From contig JAUXHN010000021.1 in assembly GCA_030621515.1 (NCBI GenBank), positions 1 to 35,901 on the forward strand: a stretch of 35,901 nt of DNA. The letters are read 5' to 3'. Below are positions 1-8,004 of the stretch, piece by piece; position 1 is the first letter of the stretch; each line of letters begins with the position of its first letter. A program made the translations under genes and the position numbers. The notes under the pieces were generated by a model, which saw only the letters and a program-made list of their open reading frames with translations, had not been told where the DNA came from and searched no databases. Source of the stretch: Deltaproteobacteria bacterium. Lineage in GTDB: Bacteria; Myxococcota_A; Polyangia; JAAYKL01.

Positions 1-719
1 TTCTTCGCCACACCACCGTTCCCCGCGCCCCGATCGGCCCCCACCACCCCCATACGGACCTCACCGGACGCGATGAGCGCGGCCGCCGCCGCATCAGGCA
101 CCACCGTGACGTCGATCCCGTCCCGCTTCAGTTCCCATGCCGTCAATCTCGCTCCTTGCAAAAAAGGACGTGTCTCGTCCGCGATGACCCTCACCTTCTT
201 CCCCTGCGCAACCGCCGACCTGATTACACCCAATGCGGTTCCCCACCCACCGGTCGCCAGAGCCCCGGCATTGCAATGAGTGAGGATCGTCGCCTCGTCG
301 GGAACGAGCTCGGCCCCGAAGCTTCCCATCGCCTTGCAGTTGGCGATGTCTTCCCGAAGAATCGACTCCGCCTGTGCGAGCAGGGCCTCCGCACCTTCGT
401 CGATGTGCTCCTTCATCCTCTCGATGGCCCAGAACAGGTTCACGGCGGTTGGCCTGGTGCTCGCAAGAAGATCGCAGGCTTCCGAGATCGCATCCACATT
501 CCCATCGGACACCCTCGCGGCCAGCGCCACGCCGAATGCCGCGGCGACACCTATGGCCGGAGCCCCCCGGACGACCATGTTGCGAATGGCATCCGCCACC
601 TCCCGCACATCCCGGTATTCGTTGTACCGTTCCTCGTGGGGCAGGATCCGCTGATCGATCATCACGACGGCATCGTCCCGCCAGAACACGGTGTATGCTT
701 CGCTCTCATGTTGCTTCAT
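1..719 (-). CDS. mtnA: S-methyl-5-thioribose-1-phosphate isomerase (MtnA), 3' end cut by window edge
   Basis: This ORF has no stop inside the window, so the ORF track omits it; I translated it from the reverse strand. The first 239 residues match MtnA, the aldose-ketose isomerase that turns methylthioribose-1-P into methylthioribulose-1-P in cytoplasmic methionine salvage. Visible family motifs are RGAPAIG near the N-terminus, HCNAGALAT (the family's catalytic Cys), DETRPFLQGARLTAWEL and GADR (family Asp). After GADR the text reads GAGNGGV where many members have IAANGDV, a mild divergence next to the active site. The start is ATG at 719 because GGAGG lies 9 nt upstream; another ATG 8 nt earlier runs into a stop after six codons. 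The gene is divergent from the histidine kinase at 812. A related eIF2B-family isomerase is possible but less likely given the motif set. Confidence 0.92.
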   Translation of the reverse strand, partial: MKQHESEAYTVFWRDDAVVMIDQRILPHEERYNEYRDVREVADAIRNMVVRGAPAIGVAAAFGVALAARVSDGNVDAISEACDLLASTRPTAVNLFWAIERMKEHIDEGAEALLAQAESILREDIANCKAMGSFGAELVPDEATILTHCNAGALATGGWGTALGVIRSAVAQGKKVRVIADETRPFLQGARLTAWELKRDGIDVTVVPDAAAAALIASGEVRMGVVGADRGAGNGGVAK

Positions 720-772
720 CGGGCATTTCCTCCGGGAAGACCCGCAATCATACATGAAATTCAATAAAACGC

Positions 773-801
773 TTGCCTGTACGCTCACAGTGTAATAATT
801 T
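773..801 (+). promoter_or_regulatory. Possible sigma70-type promoter of the hybrid histidine kinase
   Basis: TTGCCT at 773-778 and TAATTT at 796-801 are separated by 17 nt. They lie in the 92-nt gap between the divergent mtnA and kinase genes. Transcription would start about 4-10 nt before the ATG at 812, which has no Shine-Dalgarno, so the mRNA could be nearly leaderless. This is a pattern match only. Confidence 0.3.
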
Positions 802-811
802 ACATCTAGCA

Positions 812-1966
812 ATGAAATACAAATCGCCAACAGCAGATCTGCCGGAACTCACGGCGGAACTGGAGGAGTTGCAGCGCCAGGCAACCGTGGGCCACGTGGC
901 CACGGGAGTTGCGCACGAGTTCAACAATATCCTCACAGCGCTCCTCGGATGGACCCAGCTGGCCAGACGAGCGGTCAATGGAAACGCCCAGGCGAGCAGC
1001 GCCCTTGAAACCATCGAGAGCAATACCAGGCGCGCCAAGCAGATCGCTTCGCAGCTTCTCGACATCGCGAAGCCGGGGAACGATTCGGACCATGTGTTCT
1101 CACCCCTGGAAACGGCACAGGAGGCTCTTCGACTTCTCGCGTGGGATCTGAAGGCGTCCCACATCACGGTCTCCAGCGAGCTGACCTCCAGGGCCGCGTG
1201 CCTCGGCAACGCCACCAAGATGCTCCAGGTGTTCGTCAACATCATCCGCAACGCCATGGACGCCACCCCTCCGGGGGGATCCCTTCAGGTGTCGGTCACG
1301 GATGACGACGATCACATCCGGATAGTCTTTTCGGACAGCGGAAACGGGATCCCGGCGGACGATCTGGACAGGCTGTTCACCCCTTACTTCTCCACCAAGA
1401 CCAGGAGCGGCGACCGGACCGGAGGCACCGGGCTCGGACTGGCCATCTGCAAGAGGATCGTGGAAAGTCACCGAGGAACGATCACGGTGTCATCGCAAGT
1501 ACCCGGTGGAACCGCGTTCACCGTCTCGTTGCCTGCCACGAATGAGCCGATGCCACAGGAGCGCAAGGAGGAGGAGGTCAGCTCCACCATCCCGCCTGGA
1601 ATAGCGGTGCTGGTGGTGGATGACGATCCGGATATCTGCGAAATGATCCGCACGGCCTTTACCCTGAGAGGGGCTCACGTGGAGTCGGCCGTCAGCGGCG
1701 AGGACGCTCTGGAAATCACCAGACGCGAGCAATTCCACGCGGCGTTCGTCGACTTCTCCATGACGGGGCTCAGCGGTCACGATCTGGGACGCGCCCTGGC
1801 ACAGGCCCAGCCTTCCATGCCCATCGTCTTCATGAGCGGAGTGGAGATCCCGAACGAAGAGAAGCCCTACTACGCCGACTTCCTGAAAAAACCTTTCGAC
1901 CTGCACGAGATCCAGTGCAAGCTTCGCGAGATCATCGACGTTGATCGAAACTCGAGTAGCAGCTAA
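812..1966 (+). CDS. Soluble hybrid sensor histidine kinase (HisKA-HATPase-REC)
   Basis: A 384-aa protein with a HisKA H-box (VAHEFNNI, phosphoacceptor His 35), an ATPase domain with N-box (NIIRNAMDA), G1 box (DSGNGIP), F-box (PYFSTKT) and G2 box (GTGLGLAI), then a C-terminal receiver (VVDDDPD acidic pocket, phosphoacceptor Asp 314 in FVDFSM, FMSG Ser, LKKPF Lys). It has no transmembrane segment and no PAS, GAF or HAMP domain; only about 30 residues precede the H-box region. Any input must therefore come from a partner protein or from the short N-terminus. The track start is TTG at 773; ATG at 812 is preferred because the extra 13 codons overlap the likely promoter, though neither start has a clear ribosome site. 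The output partner is not in the window. The coding end is followed 10 nt later by the carbamate kinase ATG, suggesting cotranscription. Confidence 0.9.
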   Translation: MKYKSPTADLPELTAELEELQRQATVGHVATGVAHEFNNILTALLGWTQLARRAVNGNAQASSALETIESNTRRAKQIASQLLDIAKPGNDSDHVFSPLETAQEALRLLAWDLKASHITVSSELTSRAACLGNATKMLQVFVNIIRNAMDATPPGGSLQVSVTDDDDHIRIVFSDSGNGIPADDLDRLFTPYFSTKTRSGDRTGGTGLGLAICKRIVESHRGTITVSSQVPGGTAFTVSLPATNEPMPQERKEEEVSSTIPPGIAVLVVDDDPDICEMIRTAFTLRGAHVESAVSGEDALEITRREQFHAAFVDFSMTGLSGHDLGRALAQAQPSMPIVFMSGVEIPNEEKPYYADFLKKPFDLHEIQCKLREIIDVDRNSSSS

Positions 1967-1976
1967 ATTCCCTGGA

Positions 1977-2948
1977 ATGGCATCGCAACTTCAGACCGTG
2001 GATAGACCGATAATTCTGGTGGCCCTGGGCGGACACGCCTTCATGCAGCACGGCGAGAAGGGAACGGTAGAGGTCCAGGAACGCAACGCGGCGAAGATAT
2101 GCAATATGATCCAGACCCTCATCGACCGGGACTTCAACATCGTGATCACCCACGGAAACGGGCCCCAGGTGGGCAATCTCCTCTTGCTGAACGAGTCCGG
2201 TGACGAATCCATCCCCAAGATGCCCCTCGACGTCCTCGTCGCCCAGACCGAGGGGAGTCTCGGATATTTTCTACAGCAGGCGATGCTCAACGAGCTGCGC
2301 AATTCCGCAAAGAAGCGGTACGTGGTCACAGTGATCACCCAGGTGCTCGTCAACCCGGACGACGAAGCTTTCCAGAAACCCACCAAGCCTGTGGGGCCGT
2401 TCCTTACCCAGCAGGAGGCGGAGCACCGCAGGGATGAGCTCGGCTGGCAGATCGTGGAGGATTCGGGCCGCGGCTGGCGGAGGCTGGTTCCCTCGCCGAT
2501 TCCCGTAAAGGTGGTCCAGCGGCACATGATCCGCGAGTCCGCAGAGGCGGGAAACATAGTTATCGCGGCGGGGGGCGGCGGAATTCCGATAATCAAGAAG
2601 AACGACGGCACCTTCGAGGGAGTAGAGGCGGTCATCGACAAGGATCTGACGTCTTCCATCCTGGCGACCGAGATCGGTGCCGAGATCTTTGTAATTCTCA
2701 CCGAGGTCCCGCAGGTCTACACGGGTTTTGGAACCGACAGGGAGCGGCCCATCGGAGCCATCACATCAGAGAGACTGAAGGATCTCGAGGGAAAGGGTGA
2801 GTTCCCGACGGGAAGCATGGGGCCGAAGGTTCAGGCGGTGCGCGAATTCCTGGACCGGGGCGGCAAGAGAGCCATCATCACCAGCTCGGAGACCATGTCC
2901 GAGGCCCTCCTTGGAAGAGGTGGAACTCACATTATTGGAGGGTGTTGA
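1977..2948 (+). CDS. arcC: Carbamate kinase (ArcC)
   Basis: A 323-aa amino-acid-kinase-fold protein that matches carbamate kinase over its full length: ALGGHAF phosphate loop, THGNGPQVGNLLL, the AGGGGIP segment, VIDKDL with the Lys-Asp pair, LTEVPQVY, and GSMGPKV near the C-terminus. The enzyme makes ATP from carbamoyl phosphate and ADP, usually as the last step of arginine deiminase or a related fermentation. No deiminase or ornithine carbamoyltransferase lies beside it; the only possibly related gene is the YfcC-type transporter 20 kb away. The track start is TTG at 1941 inside the kinase gene. ATG at 1977 is preferred because it lies just after the upstream stop and gives the usual length of about 310-320 residues. 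The last 17 nt overlap the convergent gene at 2932. Confidence 0.93.
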   Translation: MASQLQTVDRPIILVALGGHAFMQHGEKGTVEVQERNAAKICNMIQTLIDRDFNIVITHGNGPQVGNLLLLNESGDESIPKMPLDVLVAQTEGSLGYFLQQAMLNELRNSAKKRYVVTVITQVLVNPDDEAFQKPTKPVGPFLTQQEAEHRRDELGWQIVEDSGRGWRRLVPSPIPVKVVQRHMIRESAEAGNIVIAAGGGGIPIIKKNDGTFEGVEAVIDKDLTSSILATEIGAEIFVILTEVPQVYTGFGTDRERPIGAITSERLKDLEGKGEFPTGSMGPKVQAVREFLDRGGKRAIITSSETMSEALLGRGGTHIIGGC

Positions 2949-3261
2949 AAGCTCCCTCCAGCATCGTGCTCCCACCACGCTCGCAAGATACCGGCATCAC
3001 CTTCTCGACAGCGTCGATCACCGCGTTCACCACGCCCTCCAGAGCCTTGACCGGATCGGAACGCCAGACCACAGCCGAGACCCTTCGCCCCGGAAGGATG
3101 ACATCCACTCGGCCCTGAACCCTTCCATCCACCTGCCGAATATTGACCCTCACCGGGTGCCGGGAACCGACACTGAGAACCACGCGCCTGCACCTGAGCA
3201 GCAACTGCTCCTCGAGATCCTCGTCCATGCTGAAACCTTCAATTCGTAAGTCGTAGTCCAT
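2932..3261 (-). CDS. Small HPF/RaiA-like (ribosome hibernation fold) protein, putative
   Basis: A 109-aa protein. Its order of short strands and helices and some residue patterns (LRIEGFSMDEDLEEQLLLR, then VNIRQVDG, RVDVILPGRR, and a helix VKALEGVVNAVIDAVEKVM) resemble the HPF/RaiA family: a beta strand, helix alpha-1, three strands, and a long helix with DALVDKLE-like spacing. HPF proteins bind the 30S decoding centre in resting cells. Similarity here is judged by eye and is modest; the family's basic ribosome-contact residues are not clearly conserved. The track start at 3345 is TTG with no ribosome site; ATG at 3261 has GGAG 5 nt upstream and starts directly before the first strand. It converges on arcC with a 17-nt overlap. 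The alternative is a protein of unknown function. Confidence 0.5.
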   Translation of the reverse strand: MDYDLRIEGFSMDEDLEEQLLLRCRRVVLSVGSRHPVRVNIRQVDGRVQGRVDVILPGRRVSAVVWRSDPVKALEGVVNAVIDAVEKVMPVSCERGGSTMLEGAFNTLQ

Positions 3262-3611
3262 GATATCTCCGTTGTTCAGCCATTCAACCACCATGCCTGC
3301 ATTTGCTATATGCACGATGAATGCCAGGTCGCCCGGTGATGGCAAAAAGCCGCCTATACCTGGTTAACATTGGGATATCACCGCAGAAAACACCGCACAG
3401 GACCGAATTGCATGGGAGCATGTCACGCCGCCGACACACCCAGAGTCGTGAATATGCGACAAACAGATCAGGATTATGAGAATTTTCACGCGCACGAAAT
3501 GTCAAAACATCAGCCGCACATCGATTGATAGCTTCACCATTTGACCGCCTAGGAGGAGGCGGGTAGCATAGCTTTGCTCGCATGGGGACCCTATACAAGG
3601 AGTTCGACGAT
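3262..3611. other. 350-nt divergent intergenic region
   Basis: This stretch lies between the HPF-like gene and the WxxGxW lipoprotein gene. The only ORF through it on the track (3284..3697, minus) has no recognisable content and no ribosome site. The region is less GC-rich than the genes and must hold promoters for both divergent genes. I can propose one only for the right-hand gene (3541-3569). I see no RNA gene. Confidence 0.5.
3541..3569 (+). promoter_or_regulatory. Predicted sigma70-type promoter with a palindromic spacer
   Basis: TTGACC (3541-3546) and TAGCAT (3564-3569) are separated by exactly 17 nt, about 43 nt before the lipoprotein ATG at 3612. The spacer contains an inverted repeat, CCGCCT (3545-3550) and AGGCGG (3557-3562), around a 6-nt centre. 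A protein bound there would sit between the two promoter boxes, as MerR-type regulators do; that last point is inference. Confidence 0.4.
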
Positions 3612-4559
3612 ATGAAAATCGCCAAGATGATTACCCTGTTCGCAGCCGCCTGGTTTCTTCTGTCAGTGGCCATGACAGGTTGTACGTGCGTCATCAATCA
3701 CTATCATTACTCAAAGCCCAGACCGCAATACGTCTCCGGCCCGCCACCCGCAATCATAGAGGAGGCTCCGCCTTCCGCACCCTCCGACTACCACGTGTGG
3801 ATCTCCGGATATTGGGACTGGGACCTGTCGGAGGAAACCTGGACATGGGAAGAAGGCTGCTGGGAAGTACCTCCCCGGGACGACATGACCTGGAGGGAGC
3901 CGTCCTACAATGACAACGACGGAGACTGGGTCTACGTTCCGGGTAGCTGGAGGGACGACGATTCCGATGAATACGAACACGGCATTCTCGCGGATCCACC
4001 CCGCTGGATCGGCCCCCCCACGGACGACACCGATGGCGTCGAGGCCAAACACATGCTCGGCCCGCCCATCGACAACGGGGACGGCGATGCCAAACGCATG
4101 CTCGGTCCACCTATCGACACCGGGAGCGACGATTCCGAACAGATGGCCGGTCCACCCCCCGACGACGATCCGGATAACACCGCCATTGACAAGAAGCAGT
4201 CGCGCAAGATGAAGCCGGTCATACCGGATCCTCCCTTTCCTCGGGGAAGGAAGGTCGTCAAATCGGAGGATTCCAACCCGTACGGCAGCCCCCCCGAAAT
4301 GGAACGCAAGACCGTGAAGCGCAAATCACGCAAGTCACGGGACGGATCCTCTTCTGGCAAGAAGGTGAAAAAGAGGGAACCGAAGAGAGAGAGCGAATCA
4401 AAAAAGAAAAGGTCGAAAAAGAAAATCGAGTCGAAGAAAAAGACCGAGTCGAAAAAGAAAACTGAGTCGAAAAAGAAAAGCCAACCGAAAAAGAAGAGCC
4501 AGCCGAAAAAGAAGAGCGACGACCCGGACGACAGACGGGGCAAGAAAAGGGATCGCTGA
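3612..4559 (+). CDS. Lipoprotein with YXWGXW (WxxGxW) repeats and a Lys-rich tail
   Basis: A 315-aa protein starting at ATG 3612, 9 nt after AAGGAG; the track's upstream ATG at 3582 has no such site. A signal peptide ends in a lipobox-like MTGC, so it is probably anchored in the envelope. Residues about 55-115 hold several Trp-rich units of the YXWGXW type (WISGYW, WEEGCW, YVPGSW). Then comes a very acidic section with three LGPPID or AGPPPD-type repeats, and finally about 120 residues rich in Lys and Ser with units such as ESKKKT and QPKKKS. The protein is thus strongly bipolar in charge: acidic in the middle and basic at the end. The function of YXWGXW proteins is not established; the basic tail could bind nucleic acid, peptidoglycan or anionic glycan. 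It is monocistronic, with hairpins downstream. Confidence 0.78.
   Translation: MKIAKMITLFAAAWFLLSVAMTGCTCVINHYHYSKPRPQYVSGPPPAIIEEAPPSAPSDYHVWISGYWDWDLSEETWTWEEGCWEVPPRDDMTWREPSYNDNDGDWVYVPGSWRDDDSDEYEHGILADPPRWIGPPTDDTDGVEAKHMLGPPIDNGDGDAKRMLGPPIDTGSDDSEQMAGPPPDDDPDNTAIDKKQSRKMKPVIPDPPFPRGRKVVKSEDSNPYGSPPEMERKTVKRKSRKSRDGSSSGKKVKKREPKRESESKKKRSKKKIESKKKTESKKKTESKKKSQPKKKSQPKKKSDDPDDRRGKKRDR
4413..4520 (+). repeat. Six tandem 18-bp units inside the lipoprotein gene
   Basis: Six consecutive 18-nt units resembling TCGAAAAAGAAAACCGAG encode the hexapeptides SKKKIE, SKKKTE, SKKKTE, SKKKSQ, PKKKSQ and PKKKSD. The period is a multiple of 3, so unit gain or loss by slippage keeps the frame and changes only the length of the basic tail. 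Units diverge gradually from left to right. Confidence 0.85.
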
Positions 4560-4565
4560 CTTTTG

Positions 4566-4596
4566 CCCTGCTTCGCTCCTGCGGAGCTTCGCAGGG
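4566..4596. repeat. Imperfect hairpin after the WxxGxW lipoprotein gene
   Basis: CCCTGC (4566-4571) pairs with GCAGGG (4591-4596), and an inner GCTCC/GGAGC stem closes a TGC loop. It begins 7 nt after the stop codon of the lipoprotein gene. It could help stop transcription, but no T-run follows it. Confidence 0.45.
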
Positions 4597-4651
4597 TAGC
4601 ACAAGGACAATCCACCAAGACAAACATCAACTCGTTATCGTCTTCGTGCCA

Positions 4652-4687
4652 TCCTGCATAGCTCGGTGACAGCCGAGCGGCGCAGGA
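4652..4687. repeat. Two-part intergenic hairpin
   Basis: TCCTGC (4652-4657) pairs with GCAGGA (4682-4687), and GCTCGG (4661-4666) pairs with CCGAGC (4673-4678). The stems are separated by a 3x3 internal loop and close a TGACAG hexaloop. This resembles REP-type intergenic hairpins; no other copy is seen in the window. Confidence 0.5.
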
Positions 4688-4720
4688 CAGACGTCGGATG
4701 TCATACGCGGGGGTTCAAAA

Positions 4721-4772
4721 GGGCGAACACCCGCCGTCGCATGGCTATGGCGGGCCAGGCTCCGGTTCGCCC
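4721..4772. repeat. Nested hairpin abutting the stop codon of the 1070-aa fusion gene
   Basis: GGGCGAAC (4721-4728) pairs with GTTCGCCC (4765-4772), and CCCGCC (4730-4735) pairs with GGCGGG (4749-4754) inside it. On the minus strand it starts directly after the TAG stop (4775-4773). It may act as a REP-like element or protect the 3' end of the mRNA. No T-run follows. Confidence 0.55.
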
Positions 4773-7700
4773 CTACTCGTCTTCTTTCATGTAACCCAGT
4801 TGTTTGAGGACGCGCTTTTGCTCGTCTGAGAGATCGTCCACTACAGCTTTCGCTGCGCCCTGACGGGCGGCTGCTGCTGCGGCGTCGAGGGCTTGCAGGG
4901 CCTTATCGAGATGTTTTTCCGAGACCTGCGAGATGTCGGTGGTCTCGCCGGGATCCCTGTCCACACCGTACATTTCGACTGGCGCGAGGCCCCTCGGGTT
5001 GCCCTCGTTTGCCTTGATGAGCTTGAACTCACGTCCCTCGTCCGCGTACCGGATCGAGGTGAGGACGTTACCCTGGTGGTCCTCCTCGGCGAAGACCGGC
5101 GTACGCGCCGACTGAGGAGCGGGTGCGCCCTGCATCTCGTCGGGGATCTCCAGCCCGGCGCTGTCAATGATGAGCGGCGCCACATCCAGCAGACGCATCC
5201 AGTCGCTCACCTCGACTCCCCCCGAGATGCCCGAGCTCGCCGGATACTTGACGATGAACGGGATCTTCAACTGCTCGTCGTAGAGGGTGGTCCCGTGCCA
5301 GAAGCCGCCGTGCTCGCCGAACTCCTCCCCGTGATCGGAGACCATTACCACCAGGGTTTCGTCGTAGATTCCCCGTTTTTTCAGGCCGTCCATGAGCCGA
5401 CCGAACTGCCTGTCCCAGTACACGACCTCACCGGCGTAAAGTTCCTTCATCTCTTTTATCAGCGCCTCGTCGTTCGGATCCGGGTTGGGGTTGGCCCGGT
5501 GGGAGATGCCGTATCCATCGAAAGGGTGCCGAAAATAAGGATCGTGCACGTCCATGTACGAGAGGAACATGAAGAACGGGCGAGCCTTGTCCCTCTTGTC
5601 CAGCCTGGCCAGCGCCTCGTCGGTCACGACCTCGCCGATCACGTAGTAGTCCTCTGGAGCCTCCTCTTTACCCCGGAATCTGGCGGAGATCTTCTTGGCA
5701 ACTTCCACGAAGATCAGCTTGGCCTGCTCGTCTGTCGATCCGAACGGCAGGTCGGGGGAGAGGTAATTGTAGTCGAAGAACCCCTGATTCACGTTGAAGA
5801 ACGGCGTCAGGTTGAAGTTGGTCGCTATCCCGATGGTCTCGTATCCCCCGTCGTTCATGGCCTCCGCCAGGGTTGTTATCTCGTCGGGCAGGACCGAGCC
5901 CTTGAGCGTGGCAGTGTGGGACGACGGATAGCGCCCGGTCAGGATTGTGCAAACGGACGGCCTGGTCCAGGACGCCTGGGCAAATGCATTGAGATAGACC
6001 ACACCGTCCGCGGCGAGCTCGTCGAGCCTGGGTGTCAGATTCTTCTCGCAACCGTATGCTCCAACGTAGTCCGCCCGGTGGGTGTCGTTCATGACGAGCA
6101 CCACGTTCGGCCGGTCCGCCTTCGGGGCGGGACCCATCTTCACTTCTCTGGACGGCCTGCCCACCGCCTGCCAGAGCACCACCAGAACCCCGGCGAGCAC
6201 GACATAGATGATGATCGCGAAACGCGTGGAGCCCAGACGCTCCCGCTTGCCCGATAACACCTTCCGCAACAACCAGCCGAAAACAACGCTCACCACCAGT
6301 AAACCGGCACCGAGAACGAGTACCGCGCCCAGCAGTTTCGGAGAAAAGAGGCTCGCCTTCTCCCCGAATACGTCCCGCTGCAAAAAGAAGAAACCGATGA
6401 CCATCGAGAACAGGGAAAACAGTGAGAACCCGATGAAGGTACCCGTGTGAATCGGCGGCGTGGCGGGTTTGCCCACCAACCTGCCGGCCAGGGCGAATAC
6501 AACACCGACCCCTGCCCCGATGACCGCCAGGAGCGGCCCGTACAGGACGGCAGCGTATCCCGGCAGAGACCAGTCGACCACACCGCCGACCAGCCAGAGG
6601 CGCACTGAATCGAAGATCGCCACCCCCAGTCCGGCCATCAGCCCGGCCCCCAGCCCGGTCAACCCGTACTGCACGATTGACGGCAACGGTCCCGTCGGCT
6701 CACTCACCTCGACCTCGTCCTCCAGTTCCTCATCGTCTTCATCCACGCCGAGATTTATGGCGTCGCGCTGGGTCTTCATGACCTCGTAATAGTCACCCTT
6801 GCGGATCAGCCATACGGGACCTCCGAACAGGCTGATGATCTCGCCCACCAGGTATCCGATAAAAGCGTAGATGGCCGCGATGGGACCGAGGAAGAACACG
6901 AAGACGCCCTCGCGCATTCCTATTCCGGCGATGGAGAGCGGAAGGACGGTGGCGCCGATCATCAGCGCCCCGGTTGCAAACAGATCCTGCGCGGGAACGA
7001 TCTCCAGGATCGCCCGGGAAGTGCAGAAATACATGCCGATGGTGCAGATGTGAACACCGAAGCCGATGGCGAGCGCCTTGACCAGGTACAGCTTGCGCTT
7101 TTCGTAGGCGGCCACCGCCCGAACCGCCTTGTCCACCTTCTTGCGAATCGGGCTGGACTTCGGGATGAACTTGTCGGCTATCCACCTGATGAGCCCCGGC
7201 CTGAAGAGGACCATCATGGACACCGTCATCATCCCCACGAAGAACAACCCCATCATCACCAGGGATGTGGTGTTGACCTGCTTGTTCGCAAAAAGGCTCC
7301 GACCGATGGGGATGGCCATGAGCAACAGGGACCCGAGCACGAAGAAACCGATCAGCTTCTCCACGAATATTACCGCCAGTGAACGCGCCACCTTGCCGGT
7401 GTATCGAGCGATGTCATACGCGCGGTAACCGTCGAGCCCGGAGGTCCCCGGCGCAAAGGACCCGATGAATCGACCGATGAGGAAGGACTCGACCAGGTGC
7501 TTCAGGGGAATACGAAATCCCTGTCCCTCGAGCAGCACCTTCCAGCGCCAGATGGTGCACCACATCCCCGTCCCCTTGACCACGAACGCGAGGACGATCC
7601 AGATGACGGAAATCTGGATCCCCTCCTCCATGATGGCGGCGATCTTTCCGTCCGCCAGCAGGTGATGGATGATGAGCGCCACCAGGCCGATGGAAAACGT

Positions 7701-7985
7701 GAACTTTGGAATCCAGAATTTCTTCTTGGGCAAGGATCCGATGAGGATCAGGAACAGCCCCACCAGGGAGAAGAAGGCCTTGCGGGCGAACTGGTTGTTC
7801 CACACGACCATCTCCCGCTCGAAATCGGAGGTGAGCTGTGCGGCCTGTTCCACGTCCAGATCCGCGCCGATCGTCGGGGCTGCGGGAGGGTCGAACCAGA
7901 GCCCCACCGCCTGATAGCCGAAGTACCCGAGCACAAGTGCGCCCACCAGAACTATTGCAATTCGTAAGTACTTGCGATTGCTCAT
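4773..7985 (-). CDS. Flippase-like membrane domain fused to a sulfatase-fold hydrolase/transferase
   Basis: A 1070-aa protein in three parts. Residues about 125-400 look like the LPG_synthase_TM/UPF0104 flippase-like domain (PF03706), with WRWKVLLEG, FAPGTSGLDGYRAY and the typical GIGMREG near its end. Residues about 430-605 hold further membrane segments after an acidic linker (DEDDEELEDEVE). Residues about 625-1000 are an alkaline-phosphatase/sulfatase fold (PF00884) with NDTHRADYVGAYG, SDHGEEFGEHGGFWHG and LTGRYP. Aligned back from LTG, the canonical CSPSR becomes TRPSV (Thr 674), so formylglycine cannot form; Thr is the nucleophile in LtaS- and EptA-type phosphotransferases. It could cleave or transfer a head group on a lipid-linked or surface glycan (inference). 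ATG at 7985 has an AAGGA about 12 nt upstream. The gene is divergent from the PHP phosphatase gene. Confidence 0.85.
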   Translation of the reverse strand: MSNRKYLRIAIVLVGALVLGYFGYQAVGLWFDPPAAPTIGADLDVEQAAQLTSDFEREMVVWNNQFARKAFFSLVGLFLILIGSLPKKKFWIPKFTFSIGLVALIIHHLLADGKIAAIMEEGIQISVIWIVLAFVVKGTGMWCTIWRWKVLLEGQGFRIPLKHLVESFLIGRFIGSFAPGTSGLDGYRAYDIARYTGKVARSLAVIFVEKLIGFFVLGSLLLMAIPIGRSLFANKQVNTTSLVMMGLFFVGMMTVSMMVLFRPGLIRWIADKFIPKSSPIRKKVDKAVRAVAAYEKRKLYLVKALAIGFGVHICTIGMYFCTSRAILEIVPAQDLFATGALMIGATVLPLSIAGIGMREGVFVFFLGPIAAIYAFIGYLVGEIISLFGGPVWLIRKGDYYEVMKTQRDAINLGVDEDDEELEDEVEVSEPTGPLPSIVQYGLTGLGAGLMAGLGVAIFDSVRLWLVGGVVDWSLPGYAAVLYGPLLAVIGAGVGVVFALAGRLVGKPATPPIHTGTFIGFSLFSLFSMVIGFFFLQRDVFGEKASLFSPKLLGAVLVLGAGLLVVSVVFGWLLRKVLSGKRERLGSTRFAIIIYVVLAGVLVVLWQAVGRPSREVKMGPAPKADRPNVVLVMNDTHRADYVGAYGCEKNLTPRLDELAADGVVYLNAFAQASWTRPSVCTILTGRYPSSHTATLKGSVLPDEITTLAEAMNDGGYETIGIATNFNLTPFFNVNQGFFDYNYLSPDLPFGSTDEQAKLIFVEVAKKISARFRGKEEAPEDYYVIGEVVTDEALARLDKRDKARPFFMFLSYMDVHDPYFRHPFDGYGISHRANPNPDPNDEALIKEMKELYAGEVVYWDRQFGRLMDGLKKRGIYDETLVVMVSDHGEEFGEHGGFWHGTTLYDEQLKIPFIVKYPASSGISGGVEVSDWMRLLDVAPLIIDSAGLEIPDEMQGAPAPQSARTPVFAEEDHQGNVLTSIRYADEGREFKLIKANEGNPRGLAPVEMYGVDRDPGETTDISQVSEKHLDKALQALDAAAAAARQGAAKAVVDDLSDEQKRVLKQLGYMKEDE

Positions 7986-8004
7986 AAAACTATCATTCCT
8001 TCGG

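Noticed and set aside
156-767. 203-aa plus-strand ORF at the left edge
   Set aside because: Antisense to mtnA, which the reverse strand encodes clearly although it is missing from the track because it runs off the edge.
3284-3697. 137-aa minus-strand ORF across the 3.3-3.6 kb gap
   Set aside because: No motif and no ribosome site, and it overlaps the lipoprotein start.
4413-4520. CRISPR-like periodicity
   Set aside because: The units are 18 bp, contiguous without spacers and in frame in a coding region.
4893-6257. 454-aa plus-strand ORF
   Set aside because: It is antisense to the sulfatase-fold domain, has no family motifs and no ribosome site; a typical GC-rich shadow ORF.
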